A DNA stretch of 64,000 nt from CAG-103 sp963627135 (GCA_963627135.1 CAVFZY010000024.1:10539-74538); one strand, 5' to 3'. Counted from the first letter of the stretch, positions 7,243-16,533 are shown. Program-made: numbers and translations. Notes: generated from the sequence alone by a model not told the origin.

Positions 7243-9186
7243 TCAGCAAAGCTGCGCGCCGGCGGGCACGCTGTCATCGAGCATGAGCAGGTTGAGCTTG
7301 CCGTCCTTCTCGGCCGAGAGGAGCATGCCGTTGGAGGCCATGCCCATCATCTTGCGCGGCGGCAGGTTCAGGATCGCGACAACGGTCTTGCCGACGAGCG
7401 CCTCGGGGCGGTAGTACTTGGCGATGCCGGAGAGGATCTGCCGGTCTGTGCCGCTGCCGTCGTCGAGCGTGAAGCACAGGAGCTTATCGGACTTTTTCAC
7501 CGGCTCGCACTTGAGGACCTTGCACACGCGCATGTCGCACTTGGCAAATTCGTCGATCGTCACATCCGGCAGCACGGGCGCGGACTTCGGTGCAGCGGCC
7601 GCTTCTTTTGCCGCCTTGAGCGCCTCAAGCTCGGCGAGCTCCTTGGCCATGTCGATGCGCGGGAAAAGCGTCTCGCCCTTGTGCACCATGACATCCGCGG
7701 GCAGCACGCCCCAGACGGCGGCATTGTCCCACGTGGTCTGCTCCGCCGTGGCGCCGATCTGCGCGAAGGCCTTCGCACAGCTGTCGGGCATGAAGGGCAG
7801 CAGGAGTGTGACGGTGATGCGCAGCGTCTCGAGCAGGTTATACAGCACCGTGGCCAGGCGCGCGTGCTTGCTCTCGTCCTTGGCGAGGACCCAGGGCGCC
7901 GTCTCGTCGATATACTTATTGGCGCGGGAGATGACCTTGAACACCTCGATGAGTGCCTGCTGGGTGCCGAAGGTATCCATATAGCTGGCATACGTCTCGC
8001 GCAGGGAGGATGCCATGGTGATAAGCTCGTCATCGAGCGCATCGTGCGCGCGCTCGGCCGGGAGCGTGCCGCCGAAGTACTTGATGACCATGGCGACGGT
8101 GCGGCTCAGGAGGTTGCCGAGGTCGTTGGCAAGGTCGGTATTGATGCGGGAGATGAGCAGCTCGTTGGAGAAGTTGCCGTCGCTGCCGAGCGGGAACTCG
8201 CGCAGGAGGTAGTAGCGCAGCGCGTCCACACCGTAGCGCTCGGCGAGCACGACGGGGTCTACGACGTTGCCCTTCGACTTCGACATCTTGCCGCCGCCGA
8301 GCAACAGCCAGCCGTGGCCAAAGACCTTCTTCGGCAGGGGCATGCCCATGCTCATGAGCATGGCCGGCCAAATGATGGAGTGGAAGCGCACGATCTCCTT
8401 GCCGACCATGTGCACGTCGGCGGGCCAGAACTGATCGTAATCGTCGTACTTGTCGTTCAGGAAGCCGAGGGCCGTGCAGTAGTTGAACAATGCGTCAACC
8501 CAGACATAGACGACGTGGCCGGGGTCAAAATCGACCGGGATGCCCCACGTGAAGCTCGTGCGCGACACGCACAGGTCCTCCAGACCTGGGTCGATGAAGT
8601 TTTTGATCATCTCGTTGACGCGGCTGGCGGGCTCGAGGAACGTGCCGCTGAGCAGTAGCTCGCGCACGGGCTCAGCATACTTCGACAGGCGGAAGAAGTA
8701 CGCCTCCTCCTCGGCATAGTGCACCTCGCGGCCGCAGTCCGGGCACTTGCCGTCAACGAGCTGGCTCTCGGTCCAGAAGCTCTCGCACGGCGTACAGTAC
8801 ATGCCGGAATACTTGCCCTTATAAATGTCGCCGTTATCGTACATCTTCTTGAAGATGCGCTGCACGGCCTCGACATGATAGTCGTCCGTCGTGCGGATGA
8901 AGCGGTCGTTGGAGATGTTCATCAGCTTCCACAGCGCGCGCACGCCGCCGGGGCCTTCGACGATATTGTCCACGAACTGCTTGGGCGTGACGCCGGCAAC
9001 CTCCGCCTTCTCCTCGATCTTCTGGCCGTGCTCGTCCGTGCCGGTCAGAAACATCACGTCATAACCGCACAGGCGCTTGTAGCGTGCGATCGCATCGGTC
9101 GCGACCGTGCAGTAGGTGTGGCCGATGTGCAGTTTGTCCGAGGGATAATAGATCGGTGTGGTGATATAAAACTTTCCTTTGCTCAT
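7243..9186 (-). CDS. metG: Methionyl-tRNA synthetase
   Basis: Charges tRNA-Met in the cytoplasm. The 647-residue protein has the class I signature HIGH at 20-23 and KMSKS at 300-304. Its zinc knuckle has four cysteines (131, 134, 148, 151), and WVDALFNY is near 229. From about residue 545 it carries a C-terminal tRNA-binding (EMAP/Trbp111) domain that promotes dimerisation. Length and domain order are usual for Firmicute MetRS. It follows the VanW gene by 18 bases on the same strand and may share its transcript; a terminator follows. Confidence 0.97.
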   Translation of the reverse strand: MSKGKFYITTPIYYPSDKLHIGHTYCTVATDAIARYKRLCGYDVMFLTGTDEHGQKIEEKAEVAGVTPKQFVDNIVEGPGGVRALWKLMNISNDRFIRTTDDYHVEAVQRIFKKMYDNGDIYKGKYSGMYCTPCESFWTESQLVDGKCPDCGREVHYAEEEAYFFRLSKYAEPVRELLLSGTFLEPASRVNEMIKNFIDPGLEDLCVSRTSFTWGIPVDFDPGHVVYVWVDALFNYCTALGFLNDKYDDYDQFWPADVHMVGKEIVRFHSIIWPAMLMSMGMPLPKKVFGHGWLLLGGGKMSKSKGNVVDPVVLAERYGVDALRYYLLREFPLGSDGNFSNELLISRINTDLANDLGNLLSRTVAMVIKYFGGTLPAERAHDALDDELITMASSLRETYASYMDTFGTQQALIEVFKVISRANKYIDETAPWVLAKDESKHARLATVLYNLLETLRITVTLLLPFMPDSCAKAFAQIGATAEQTTWDNAAVWGVLPADVMVHKGETLFPRIDMAKELAELEALKAAKEAAAAPKSAPVLPDVTIDEFAKCDMRVCKVLKCEPVKKSDKLLCFTLDDGSGTDRQILSGIAKYYRPEALVGKTVVAILNLPPRKMMGMASNGMLLSAEKDGKLNLLMLDDSVPAGAQLC

Positions 9187-9204
9187 ACTGCATTCTCCTC
9201 TGTA

Positions 9205-11031
9205 TTAGTCTTCACCGGCGTCACCGGGGTCGTAGATGGAAGGATAGGGTGTCGGCTGCGGCTTTGACGTGGGTGCGGGCGTCGGGACCGGCGTGGCGCT
9301 GGGTGTGGGCGTCGGGGCCGGCGTCGGCGTGCTGGTGTCGTGCGAATGGTAGGTGCTGGTTGCCTCGACCGTGCGGCTGATCTGGTTGCCGTCCTTATCG
9401 TAGACGGTGCGGTAGGTCGTAGCGTGCAGGCCCTCGGACGTGTAGCTCATCTTGACGTAGCTGCCGTCCACATCCGTACCCCAGATCTCGACCGTGACGC
9501 TGCTGTTTTGGACATACGCCTTGATCTTGATCGGGTAGTCGCGGTTGTTCGTAAACTTGAACTCCGGCCCGCCCCAGCTGACCGTGGCGTCCATGCCGGG
9601 TTCGATATAGCTCACGGGGAAATAGTGGCAGGTACGGGTGTTGATCTTGAGGTTGGAGACCATGGCGCAGTAATACAGCGTGGACGACACCTGGCAGATG
9701 CCGCCGCCGACCTCCTGCACGACCTGGCCGCCGGAATAGGCCCCGGCCTCCTTGAAGCCGTTGGCCTTCGTGCGCTGGCCGACGACGTCGTTATACGAGA
9801 ACGTCTGGCCGGGCTGGAGAATGACGCCGTTGATCTTCTCGGCGGCGAGCTTCACGTTCGTGATGCGGTTGCTGCTGCTGCCGGAGAGCGAGGTGGTCTT
9901 GGTGGCGAGCTTATCGGCCAGGAGGTGCTTTTGCAGCTGCTCCTGTGTCATCTCGGGCTGCGTGAGCGTGGCCGGGATGGTGACAGTGTCGCCGGTGGAT
10001 GCCGCATCCCACAGGGGCTGGGCGGCAGCGACGTCGAACTCAATGCCGACCTTGCTCTCGGTGGCGGACTGGGTCTCGGGGTCGTAGCCCGCGTTGACCG
10101 GGTCGCCGCAGACGGCGTCGTGCAGCTCCTGCAGCGTCATCTTATCATCGCCGTTCCTATCGACCGGGTAGGCCGACGTGCCGAACTTGCCGGCGCGGAT
10201 GTCGCTGAGCATGCGGTCGGCGACGGCGGCGGGGTCGAGCGTGATCATGCTCGCGCCCTTGACAACGCGGATGGCGCTGTGTGCCTCGTCGATCTCGATG
10301 CTGCCGGCGGAGAGACTGACGTTGATCTCGGCGGCCTCGCGCTCGATGCGCGCGCGCAGGGCGTCGGCATCCATGTCGGCGAGGTTATCCGAGGCAACGT
10401 CATGGCCCTGGAAAGCGCAGTGCAGCCACGTGAAGAAATTCGTGAACACGTTGCCGCTGCGGCCGTAGGCATAGGCCGTCTCGGCGGCGGCATCGGGCGT
10501 GGCATCAAAGCCGATCTCCGTCGCGGTGACGGTGATGGCCCGGTCGCCCGGGAAGGTCATGGTGAGCACCGGGGCGCTCGTATCGTCCCACCCGGCGGCG
10601 CGGATGGCATCCGCCGCGGCGGCCTGCGTCATGCCGCCGACGTCGGTGCCGCAGACAGAGACGTTCGGGAAAATGGCGCTCTTTTTCGCCACAAGCACCA
10701 TGCCGACGGCTGCCGCCGCCACGAGGACGGCCAGCACGATGAGCACGACGCGCACGGCGATCCTGCCGCCGCGGCCGCGCGGTTTTTTCTCTTTCGGAGC
10801 CGGCTGCGGCTGGGCGCCGGGCGCACTGCGGCGCGCTGTCTGCTCCTGCCGGGGCACGGGCGGGCGCTGGGGCGCCGCCTGTTTCGGTGCGGCGGCGCGG
10901 CGGGCAGCCGCCTCGCTCTGTGCGGAACGGTTGGCGCCGCTGCGGTGCGCCGAGCGCTCCTGCGCTGCGAAATCCGCCGCCTCGCGGCGGGCGGCCGCGC
11001 TGCGCTTGGAAGTGTTGCCGTTGAGTTTCAT
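9205..11031 (-). CDS. VanW family protein, type II membrane-anchored
   Basis: 608 residues: a cytoplasmic Ala/Arg/Gln-rich basic tail (about 1-90), then one membrane segment (VVLIVLAVLVAAAAVGMVLV). A putative peptidoglycan-binding region follows (FPNVSVCGTDVGGMTQAAA onward). The VanW domain (about 370-500) has PGQTFSYNDVVG, EVGGGICQVSSTLYYCA and NNRDYPIKI. A TPTPAPTPTPS tail ends the protein. VanW proteins are linked to cell-wall processes, but their biochemistry is not settled. The ATG overlaps the hemW stop (ATGA), so the two are translationally coupled. Confidence 0.87.
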   Translation of the reverse strand: MKLNGNTSKRSAAARREAADFAAQERSAHRSGANRSAQSEAAARRAAAPKQAAPQRPPVPRQEQTARRSAPGAQPQPAPKEKKPRGRGGRIAVRVVLIVLAVLVAAAAVGMVLVAKKSAIFPNVSVCGTDVGGMTQAAAADAIRAAGWDDTSAPVLTMTFPGDRAITVTATEIGFDATPDAAAETAYAYGRSGNVFTNFFTWLHCAFQGHDVASDNLADMDADALRARIEREAAEINVSLSAGSIEIDEAHSAIRVVKGASMITLDPAAVADRMLSDIRAGKFGTSAYPVDRNGDDKMTLQELHDAVCGDPVNAGYDPETQSATESKVGIEFDVAAAQPLWDAASTGDTVTIPATLTQPEMTQEQLQKHLLADKLATKTTSLSGSSSNRITNVKLAAEKINGVILQPGQTFSYNDVVGQRTKANGFKEAGAYSGGQVVQEVGGGICQVSSTLYYCAMVSNLKINTRTCHYFPVSYIEPGMDATVSWGGPEFKFTNNRDYPIKIKAYVQNSSVTVEIWGTDVDGSYVKMSYTSEGLHATTYRTVYDKDGNQISRTVEATSTYHSHDTSTPTPAPTPTPSATPVPTPAPTSKPQPTPYPSIYDPGDAGED

Positions 11032-12314
11032 TTGCTCGAATCCCTGTCTTTCCCTGTCAAAATCGGATTATTTAAATATGTATCGCGGAAAGCCTCCGCC
11101 TCGCCGGGCGGGAGCTTGGTGCGCGGCTGGCGTTCGATCTGCGGCCTCATCCACGGGTTGTGCTCGGCCTTGCGGTCGGTCTGTGCCTCGAGGAGCTTGC
11201 CGATGAGCACGTTCGAGATGAGAAAGCCCGAGGGCGTGAAGTGCCAGCGCTCCCCGTCCGCGACGGCCCAGCCGCGGCGGATAAACTCCCCAAGCTGCTG
11301 CTCGATGCCGGAAAAATCGCTGCGATACAGCCGCTCGTACTCCGCGCGCGACACGCCGTGGACGGTGCGCATGCCGAGCATGAGGTACTCCGCCGCGCGC
11401 TCGAAATCGCCGACAGTCTCATACTCGTCGATCATGTCCTCGCCATGGAGGACGCCCGCGAGGTAGCGGTCAAGATCGCGCACATAACTGTAGCGCGTGC
11501 GGCCGATGCACGAATGTGCGCCGGGGCCGAAGCCCATATAGTCGTCGAGCTGCCAGTACTTCAGATTATGCCGGGATTCGTAGCCCGGTATGCTGAAATT
11601 CGAGATCTCATACTGCTCATAGCCGTAGCGCCGCAGCTCCTCGACCATGCACAGGTACATGTCCGCCTGCTCGTCGTCACTCGGGATGAGGGGCGAATCT
11701 TTCAGTGCGTACATGGGCGTGCCCTCCTCGAGCTTGAGCCCGTAGCCGGAGATGTGCTCCGGGCGCAGGGCGATCGCCTTGGCGAGCGTGTCCGCCCAGT
11801 CGCTGCGGGTCTGGCTGGGCAGGCCGTAGATGAGGTCGAGGCTGATGTTATCGAAACCCGCAGTGCGGGCGTTTTGCACGGCCATCTCCACCTGGCGGAA
11901 GCTGTGGCGGCGGCCGATCATTTTCAAAATGTCATTGTTCGCCGACTGCATGCCGATGCTCAGGCGGTTGAAGCCCGCTTTATGCAGAGCGCGCAGGTCG
12001 TGCAGGCGGACGCTGTCCGGATTGACCTCGACGGTCACCTCCGCGCGCTTGAGCAGGCGGCCGGTGGCCTTGACGGCGTCGAGCAGCTCGACGAGGCGCG
12101 CCGCGCCGTAAAAGCTCGGCGTGCCGCCGCCGAAATACACCGTGTCGATATACGCCGGGGCGATGCGCCCGGCGCTCTCTTCGATGTGCTCGAGCAGGGC
12201 CTGCTGGTAGTCCGCCATGCGGTCGGCCGCGCCGGCGCAGGAATAAAAGTCGCAATAGCCGCACTTGCTCGCGCAAAACGGGATGTGGATATAGATACCG
12301 AGACGCGGTTCCAT
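11028..12314 (-). CDS. hemW: HemW-like radical SAM heme chaperone
   Basis: 428 residues with the radical-SAM CxxxCxxC at Cys14, Cys18 and Cys21 inside IYIHIPFCASKCGYCDFYSC, as in the HemW/HemN-like family. FGGGTPS follows near 65 and the SAM-binding ENP-type segment VEVNPDS near 108. The HemW C-terminal domain follows (GFGPGAHS). HemW binds heme and was long misnamed coproporphyrinogen oxidase; the extra Cys after the cluster motif (CDFYSC) fits HemW rather than HemN. GTAAGGAG precedes the ATG. It lies 63 bases after htpG and overlaps the VanW gene. Confidence 0.9.
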   Translation of the reverse strand: MEPRLGIYIHIPFCASKCGYCDFYSCAGAADRMADYQQALLEHIEESAGRIAPAYIDTVYFGGGTPSFYGAARLVELLDAVKATGRLLKRAEVTVEVNPDSVRLHDLRALHKAGFNRLSIGMQSANNDILKMIGRRHSFRQVEMAVQNARTAGFDNISLDLIYGLPSQTRSDWADTLAKAIALRPEHISGYGLKLEEGTPMYALKDSPLIPSDDEQADMYLCMVEELRRYGYEQYEISNFSIPGYESRHNLKYWQLDDYMGFGPGAHSCIGRTRYSYVRDLDRYLAGVLHGEDMIDEYETVGDFERAAEYLMLGMRTVHGVSRAEYERLYRSDFSGIEQQLGEFIRRGWAVADGERWHFTPSGFLISNVLIGKLLEAQTDRKAEHNPWMRPQIERQPRTKLPPGEAEAFRDTYLNNPILTGKDRDSSK

Positions 12315-12377
12315 AGACAGCTCCTTACATGGGGATGCCCCGGCCGCCGGGGCGCGGCGGCCAGGGGAAAGATCGGA

Positions 12378-14294
12378 TCAGATGAGCGTGCAGACGAGCT
12401 CCGAATACGCGGCCGGATCCTCGAGCGGCTCGCCCGCGATGAGCAGCGCCTGCGCGTGCAGGATCTTCGCGATGCGGGCGGCCTTGTCCTTGTCGCCGGC
12501 GTCGAACGCGTCCTTCATGGTCTGATAGGCGTGATGGTTGGCATTGAGCTCGAGCACGCGGATGGCGCGGATGTCGGTCGGTGCGCCGGGCATGCTCTTG
12601 AAATAACGCTCCATCTCGAGCGTGACGCCGCCCTCGGTGCTCAGGCACACGGCGCTGGACACGAGCTTATTCGACAGGCGCACGGACGCGACCTGGTCGC
12701 CGAGCGTCTCCTTGACGAAGTCGAGCAGGTCCTTGTCCTCGGCCTGCTTGGCCTCGGTCTCCTTCTTCTCTTCCTCGGTCTCGAGGCCGAGGTCGTCGGT
12801 CGCGATGTTGCAAAACGGCTTGTCGGCGTAGCTCTTCATGGTGTCGACGAAATACTCGTCGATCTGCGAGGTCATGCACAGGACGTCATAGCCCTTTTCG
12901 TGCAGAAGCTCTGCCTGCGGCAGGCTGAGCAGACGCTTGACGTTCTCGCCGCAGGCAAAGTAGATCTTCGTCTGCTCGGCTGGCATGGCGTCGACATACT
13001 CCTTGAGGGAGACGAGCTTCGTCTCGCTCGTGTGGTAGAGCAGCAGATCCTTGATCTCGTCGACCTTGTCGCCCGTCTCGGTGACAGCGCCGGCGCGCAG
13101 CATCATGCCGAAGGCGGCGTGGAACTGCTCGTACTTTTCGCGGTCATTGGTCATGAGCTTCGTGAGCTCGGACTTGATCTTCTTGCCGAGGTTCGCGGCA
13201 ATGAGCTTGAGCTGGCGGTCGTGCTGGAGCATCTCACGCGAGATGTTCAGCGACAGGTCGGGCGAATCGACCACGCCGCGGGCAAACGCGTAGCACGGCG
13301 GCAGGAGGTCGGTGCACTTGTCCATGATCATGACGCCGGAGCTGTAGAGCTCGAGACCGGGGTCAGATTCGCGGGTGAACATGTTCATCGGGGCCTTGGC
13401 CGGGATGAACAGCAGCGCACGGTAGGAGATCAGGCCCTCGGCGTTGACGCGGATGACGGCCAGCGGGTCGTCCTTATCATGGAACTTGTCCTTATAAAAC
13501 GCGATGCACTCCTCGTCCGTGGCTTCCTTGCGGCTGCGCTGCCAGATGGGGATCATGCTGTTGATGGTCTGCTCCTCGGTCCTGGTGACCATCTCCATCT
13601 TCGGCTCGCCCTTTTCGTCCTTCTCGCCGGTGTCGACCCAGTCGCTCTGCTCGACGTCCATGACGATCGGCCAGCGGACATAGTCGGAATACTTGCGGAT
13701 GAGCATCATGAGCTTCCAGTTTTCGAGATAGGTGGAGTACTTCTCGCCGGCCTCGTCGGCCTTGATGTGCATGATGACGTCGGTGCCGACGGTGTCCTTT
13801 TCGGTCTCGGTGATGGTGTAGCCGTCTGCGCCGGTGCTGACCCACTGGTAGGCCGTGTCGCTGCCGTAGGCGCGGGTGATGACCGTGACCTTATCGGCGA
13901 CCATGAACGCAGAGTAGAAGCCGACGCCGAACTGACCGATGATGTCGATGGCGGCATCCTCCTGCGCGTTCTCGCCGAGGCCGTCCTTGAACTTCAGCGA
14001 GCCGCTGCGCGCGATGACACCGAGGTTGCTGTCGAGCTCCTCCTTGGTCATGCCGATGCCGTTATCCGACACCGTGATCGTGCGCGCGTCCTTATCCGGG
14101 GTGACGCGGATCTTGAAATCGCTGCGCGCCATGCCCACGTTTTCATCCGTGAGCGACTGGTAGCAGAGCTTGTCGATCGCGTCCGAGGCGTTCGAGATGA
14201 TCTCACGCAGGAAAATCTCCTTGTGCGTGTAGATCGAGTTGATCATCATGTCGAGCAGCTTTTTCGACTCGGCCTTGAATTGTTTCTTTGCCAT
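12378..14294 (-). CDS. htpG: Molecular chaperone HtpG (Hsp90)
   Basis: A cytoplasmic ATP-dependent Hsp90 chaperone. The 638-residue sequence has the GHKL ATP site (EIISNASDAIDKL, SDNGIGMTKEEL, GQFGVGFYSAFMVAD), the middle-domain segment RGVVDSPDLSLNISREMLQ and a C-terminal dimerisation region. Length is typical. GGAGGCATAGAT precedes the start. A strong promoter lies about 80 bases upstream, and no CIRCE operator is visible between them. Confidence 0.97.
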   Translation of the reverse strand: MAKKQFKAESKKLLDMMINSIYTHKEIFLREIISNASDAIDKLCYQSLTDENVGMARSDFKIRVTPDKDARTITVSDNGIGMTKEELDSNLGVIARSGSLKFKDGLGENAQEDAAIDIIGQFGVGFYSAFMVADKVTVITRAYGSDTAYQWVSTGADGYTITETEKDTVGTDVIMHIKADEAGEKYSTYLENWKLMMLIRKYSDYVRWPIVMDVEQSDWVDTGEKDEKGEPKMEMVTRTEEQTINSMIPIWQRSRKEATDEECIAFYKDKFHDKDDPLAVIRVNAEGLISYRALLFIPAKAPMNMFTRESDPGLELYSSGVMIMDKCTDLLPPCYAFARGVVDSPDLSLNISREMLQHDRQLKLIAANLGKKIKSELTKLMTNDREKYEQFHAAFGMMLRAGAVTETGDKVDEIKDLLLYHTSETKLVSLKEYVDAMPAEQTKIYFACGENVKRLLSLPQAELLHEKGYDVLCMTSQIDEYFVDTMKSYADKPFCNIATDDLGLETEEEKKETEAKQAEDKDLLDFVKETLGDQVASVRLSNKLVSSAVCLSTEGGVTLEMERYFKSMPGAPTDIRAIRVLELNANHHAYQTMKDAFDAGDKDKAARIAKILHAQALLIAGEPLEDPAAYSELVCTLI

Positions 14295-14377
14295 ATCTAT
14301 GCCTCCAAAAATTTAATTACACCTTTGGGTCCGTACCCGGCCGGCACGCAATAGCGGCCCACGGTACAGATTTTAAT

Positions 14378-14405
14378 ATTATAGCACATTGGCCGCCTTT
14401 TTCAA
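14378..14405 (-). promoter_or_regulatory. htpG promoter
   Basis: On the minus strand TTGAAA (-35) and TATAAT (-10) with a 16-base spacer, in an AT-rich gap between divergent genes. Confidence 0.75.
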
Positions 14406-14429
14406 CACCCGCCGTCAGAATAATTGGGA

Positions 14430-14457
14430 TTGTGCGCCGCGTTTTTCATGGTATAAT
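14430..14457 (+). promoter_or_regulatory. Promoter of the HAD phosphatase gene
   Basis: TTGTGC (-35) and TATAAT (-10) with a 16-base spacer, 42 bases before the start codon and back to back with the htpG promoter. Confidence 0.7.
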
Positions 14458-14498
14458 AGGGTGTTAAGAAAAAAATAAGATTCTGTGAGGTGGCTCCC

Positions 14499-15308
14499 AT
14501 GAACGATCTGAAAGACCTGCTCGGCGCGCGCCTGTTCCTGCTGGACATGGACGGCACGCTCTACCTCGGGGACGACGTGTTCCCCGGCGCGGTCGATTTC
14601 ATCCATACGCTGGCCGATACCGGGCGGCAGTACATCTACCTGACCAACAACTCCTCGCGCGCGGGCACAGACTACATCACGCGCCTGCGGCGGCTGGGCT
14701 TCCCGTGCGAGGCCGAAAACGTGTTCACCTCCGGCATGGCGACGGCGCTGTACCTCAACCAGCACTATGCGGGCAAGCCTGTGTACCTCGTCGGCACGCA
14801 GGCGTTCCGACGCGAGCTGCTCAGCTATGGCATCCCGCTCGTGGAAGAGGGTGCGGAGATCGTCGTGGCCGGATTTGACACCGAGCTCGTGTACGAAAAG
14901 CTCGATAAGGCCGTACACTTCCTGCGCCGCGGCGCGACCTTTATTGCCGCCAACCCCGACTGGGTCTGCCCCATGCCGGCCGGCGAGGTGCTGCCCGACT
15001 GCGGGAGCATCTGCGCGCTGCTGACCGCCGCCTCCGGCGTGAAGCCGACCTACATCGGCAAGCCGAACCGCAACATGGTCGACGTCATCTCGGCGCAGAC
15101 CGGCGTGCCGAACGCACAGATCTGCTGCGTGGGCGACCGGATCTACACCGACATTGCCGTGGCCGTGAACGCGGGCGCGCAGAGCGTGCTTGTCATGTCC
15201 GGCGAGACGGATGAGGCGATCCTCAAAGCGTCCGACGTGCAGCCGAAGTACGTCCTGCGCGACGTGGCGGAGCTGGCGCAGATCTTGCGCGGCGGCGCGG
15301 CTGTGTGA
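14499..15308 (+). CDS. HAD-IIA family hydrolase (NagD-like phosphatase)
   Basis: A soluble phosphatase of the haloacid-dehalogenase superfamily, subclass IIA. The 269-residue protein has the nucleophile motif LLDMDGTLY (Asp16, Asp18), TNNSSR (motif II), the large C2 cap, GKPNRNMVD, and motif III/IV CVGDRIYTDIAVAVNAG. NagD-type enzymes dephosphorylate nucleotides or sugar phosphates such as 4-nitrophenylphosphate analogues; the physiological substrate cannot be read from sequence. The ATG at 14499 has GAGGTGG seven bases before it; a GTG nine bases earlier overlaps that site and is less likely. Confidence 0.9.
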   Translation: MNDLKDLLGARLFLLDMDGTLYLGDDVFPGAVDFIHTLADTGRQYIYLTNNSSRAGTDYITRLRRLGFPCEAENVFTSGMATALYLNQHYAGKPVYLVGTQAFRRELLSYGIPLVEEGAEIVVAGFDTELVYEKLDKAVHFLRRGATFIAANPDWVCPMPAGEVLPDCGSICALLTAASGVKPTYIGKPNRNMVDVISAQTGVPNAQICCVGDRIYTDIAVAVNAGAQSVLVMSGETDEAILKASDVQPKYVLRDVAELAQILRGGAAV

Positions 15309-15339
15309 GAAAAAAGTTCAAAAAACTTTTGAAAACCGC

Positions 15340-15368
15340 TTGACAAAATCGGACATAAGTGTTAGGAT
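15340..15368 (+). promoter_or_regulatory. Strong promoter with no protein gene behind it
   Basis: Consensus -35 TTGACA (15340-15345), a 17-base spacer and TAGGAT (15363-15368). The predicted start site is near 15375 and is followed by structured sequence and a terminator rather than a coding region. Confidence 0.75.
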
Positions 15369-15374
15369 ATGTTC

Positions 15375-15531
15375 AGTAAACATCGTTTTTATGAATGATG
15401 TTGCGAATCCCTCGTTTGTGTTCTCTCTTCCACTTTGCAGCGTCCGGGTCTGCATCCGCCGCGGACGCGCAAGCACAAGCAAACAACAGCAGCCACACTG
15501 GTGCATGCCAGTGTGGCTGCTGTTGATTTTT
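15375..15531 (+). ncRNA. Candidate structured small RNA, about 155 nt
   Basis: The stretch between a consensus promoter and a perfect terminator folds well by eye. TTGC-A-GCGTCCG (15435-15446) pairs with CGGACGC-GCAA (15462-15472) around a 15-nt loop, and GTTTGTG (15414-15420) pairs with CACAAGCAAAC (15474-15484), enclosing a 14-nt pyrimidine-rich bulge. An open frame from the ATG at 15391 has no ribosome site and reads through the terminator, so it is not convincing. It lacks SRP RNA, tmRNA and RNase P landmarks. A 6S-like fold was considered, but a better 6S candidate lies near 61.2 kb. Confidence 0.5.
15484..15531 (+). terminator. Intrinsic terminator of the candidate small RNA
   Basis: An exceptionally long perfect hairpin: an 18-base-pair stem beginning CAACAGCAGCC, a TGCATG loop, then ATTTTTC. 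Confidence 0.85.
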
Positions 15532-15582
15532 CATCCTGTGTAAACGTGATACGGGCGGTACTGGTGGAAACCAAAATGCTTC

Positions 15583-15631
15583 CACCTCATCCGACGAGCA
15601 AAGCTCGCCACCTTCTCCTCAAGGAGAAGGC
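15583..15631. repeat. Intergenic repeat, copy 1
   Basis: Begins CACCTCATCCG, has a short central palindrome (GAGCAAAGCTC) and ends with CACCTTCTCCTCAAGG plus AGAAGGC. The same ends recur near 61.44, 61.54 and 62.83 kb, with a partial copy near 55.08 kb. Confidence 0.8.
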
Positions 15632-15651
15632 GAACATCAAGAATAACCCGC

Positions 15652-16485
15652 TCAGATGTCGGCGCGGAACCAGACGCCGGGGCGGTAGTGTTCAAAGATG
15701 ACGATGTCATAATCGTGCTCATGCGTCCAGGCGCGGCTCGTCCAGCCGGCACGCACAGCGCCCATAGCCTCGCACAGGCGCACGCCCAGCGGCTTCGGCC
15801 CGATCTTGTAGGCGATGAACTGCGGGCGGGCGATCACGTTCGTGAGGACATTGCCGACGATGGCGGCTGCGGACTTGCTGAGCGCCTTGCCGTAATCCTT
15901 CGGCGGCTGGCTGAGCTGGCCGCGCAGGATATCGGGCGCGTTGCGCCGGAACCACGCGACGATCGTGGGATCAAAGCTCTCGACGCAGTACGGCCCGCCG
16001 TAAGTACGCAGGGCGGCGAGCGTCAAGGCACACAGGCGGCGGTTATTGTGCCCGCGCTTGACCTCGAGCAGCAGCGGCACGCGGCCGCCAAGGGCGGCGA
16101 GCGCCTCGGCAAACGTGGGAATCACACAGTCGGTATTGCCAAGTCGCAGGGCGCGCAGCTCGGCAAGGGTGAAATCATCAATGACGCCCGGCACGCCGCA
16201 CATGCGCTCGAGCGTATCGTCATGGAACACGACGAGCTGGTCATCCGCCGTCAGGTGCACGTCCATCTCGACGGCGTAACCCGCCTCGGCCGCGGCGCGG
16301 AAGGCCGGGAGCGAATTTTCCGGCACGGTGCCGTCCTCGGTGTGCAGGCCGCGATGCGCATAGTTGCGGTATAGGAACGGAGCCTTCTGCGCGCGCGTGG
16401 CATGGCCCGGCGCGACGAGAAACGCAAACGCACCCGCGCAGGCGGCGGCCGGTGCGGCGAGCTTGCAGGCAGTTTTCCAATCCAT
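15652..16485 (-). CDS. Glycerophosphodiester phosphodiesterase, membrane-anchored
   Basis: Hydrolyses glycerophosphodiesters to glycerol-3-phosphate and an alcohol. The 277-residue protein starts with a short hydrophobic anchor (residues 6-26). The GDPD catalytic set follows: HRG at 44-46, EMDVH at 73-77 (Glu73, Asp75, His77) and HDD at 88-90, with LLLEVK further on. AAAGGAGGAC precedes the ATG at 16485; an in-frame extension upstream crosses the divergent promoters and is rejected. It is divergent from the MFS gene. Confidence 0.88.
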   Translation of the reverse strand: MDWKTACKLAAPAAACAGAFAFLVAPGHATRAQKAPFLYRNYAHRGLHTEDGTVPENSLPAFRAAAEAGYAVEMDVHLTADDQLVVFHDDTLERMCGVPGVIDDFTLAELRALRLGNTDCVIPTFAEALAALGGRVPLLLEVKRGHNNRRLCALTLAALRTYGGPYCVESFDPTIVAWFRRNAPDILRGQLSQPPKDYGKALSKSAAAIVGNVLTNVIARPQFIAYKIGPKPLGVRLCEAMGAVRAGWTSRAWTHEHDYDIVIFEHYRPGVWFRADI

Positions 16486-16533
16486 AACGAGTCCTCCTTT
16501 CGGCGGCGCGGGCCGCCGGTTTGCTTTATCCTT

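Noticed and set aside
12622..12879. Small frames around and inside htpG
   Set aside because: They are shadows of an intact Hsp90 gene in other frames, with no start signals.
11160..14354. A 1064-codon open frame on the plus strand
   Set aside because: It is antisense to hemW and htpG, has no ribosome site or family motifs and an amino-acid make-up (Val/Asp/His/Ala-rich) typical of complement frames in GC-rich DNA.
15391..15543. Possible short peptide gene in the candidate small-RNA region
   Set aside because: No ribosome site before the ATG and the frame reads straight through the terminator hairpin.
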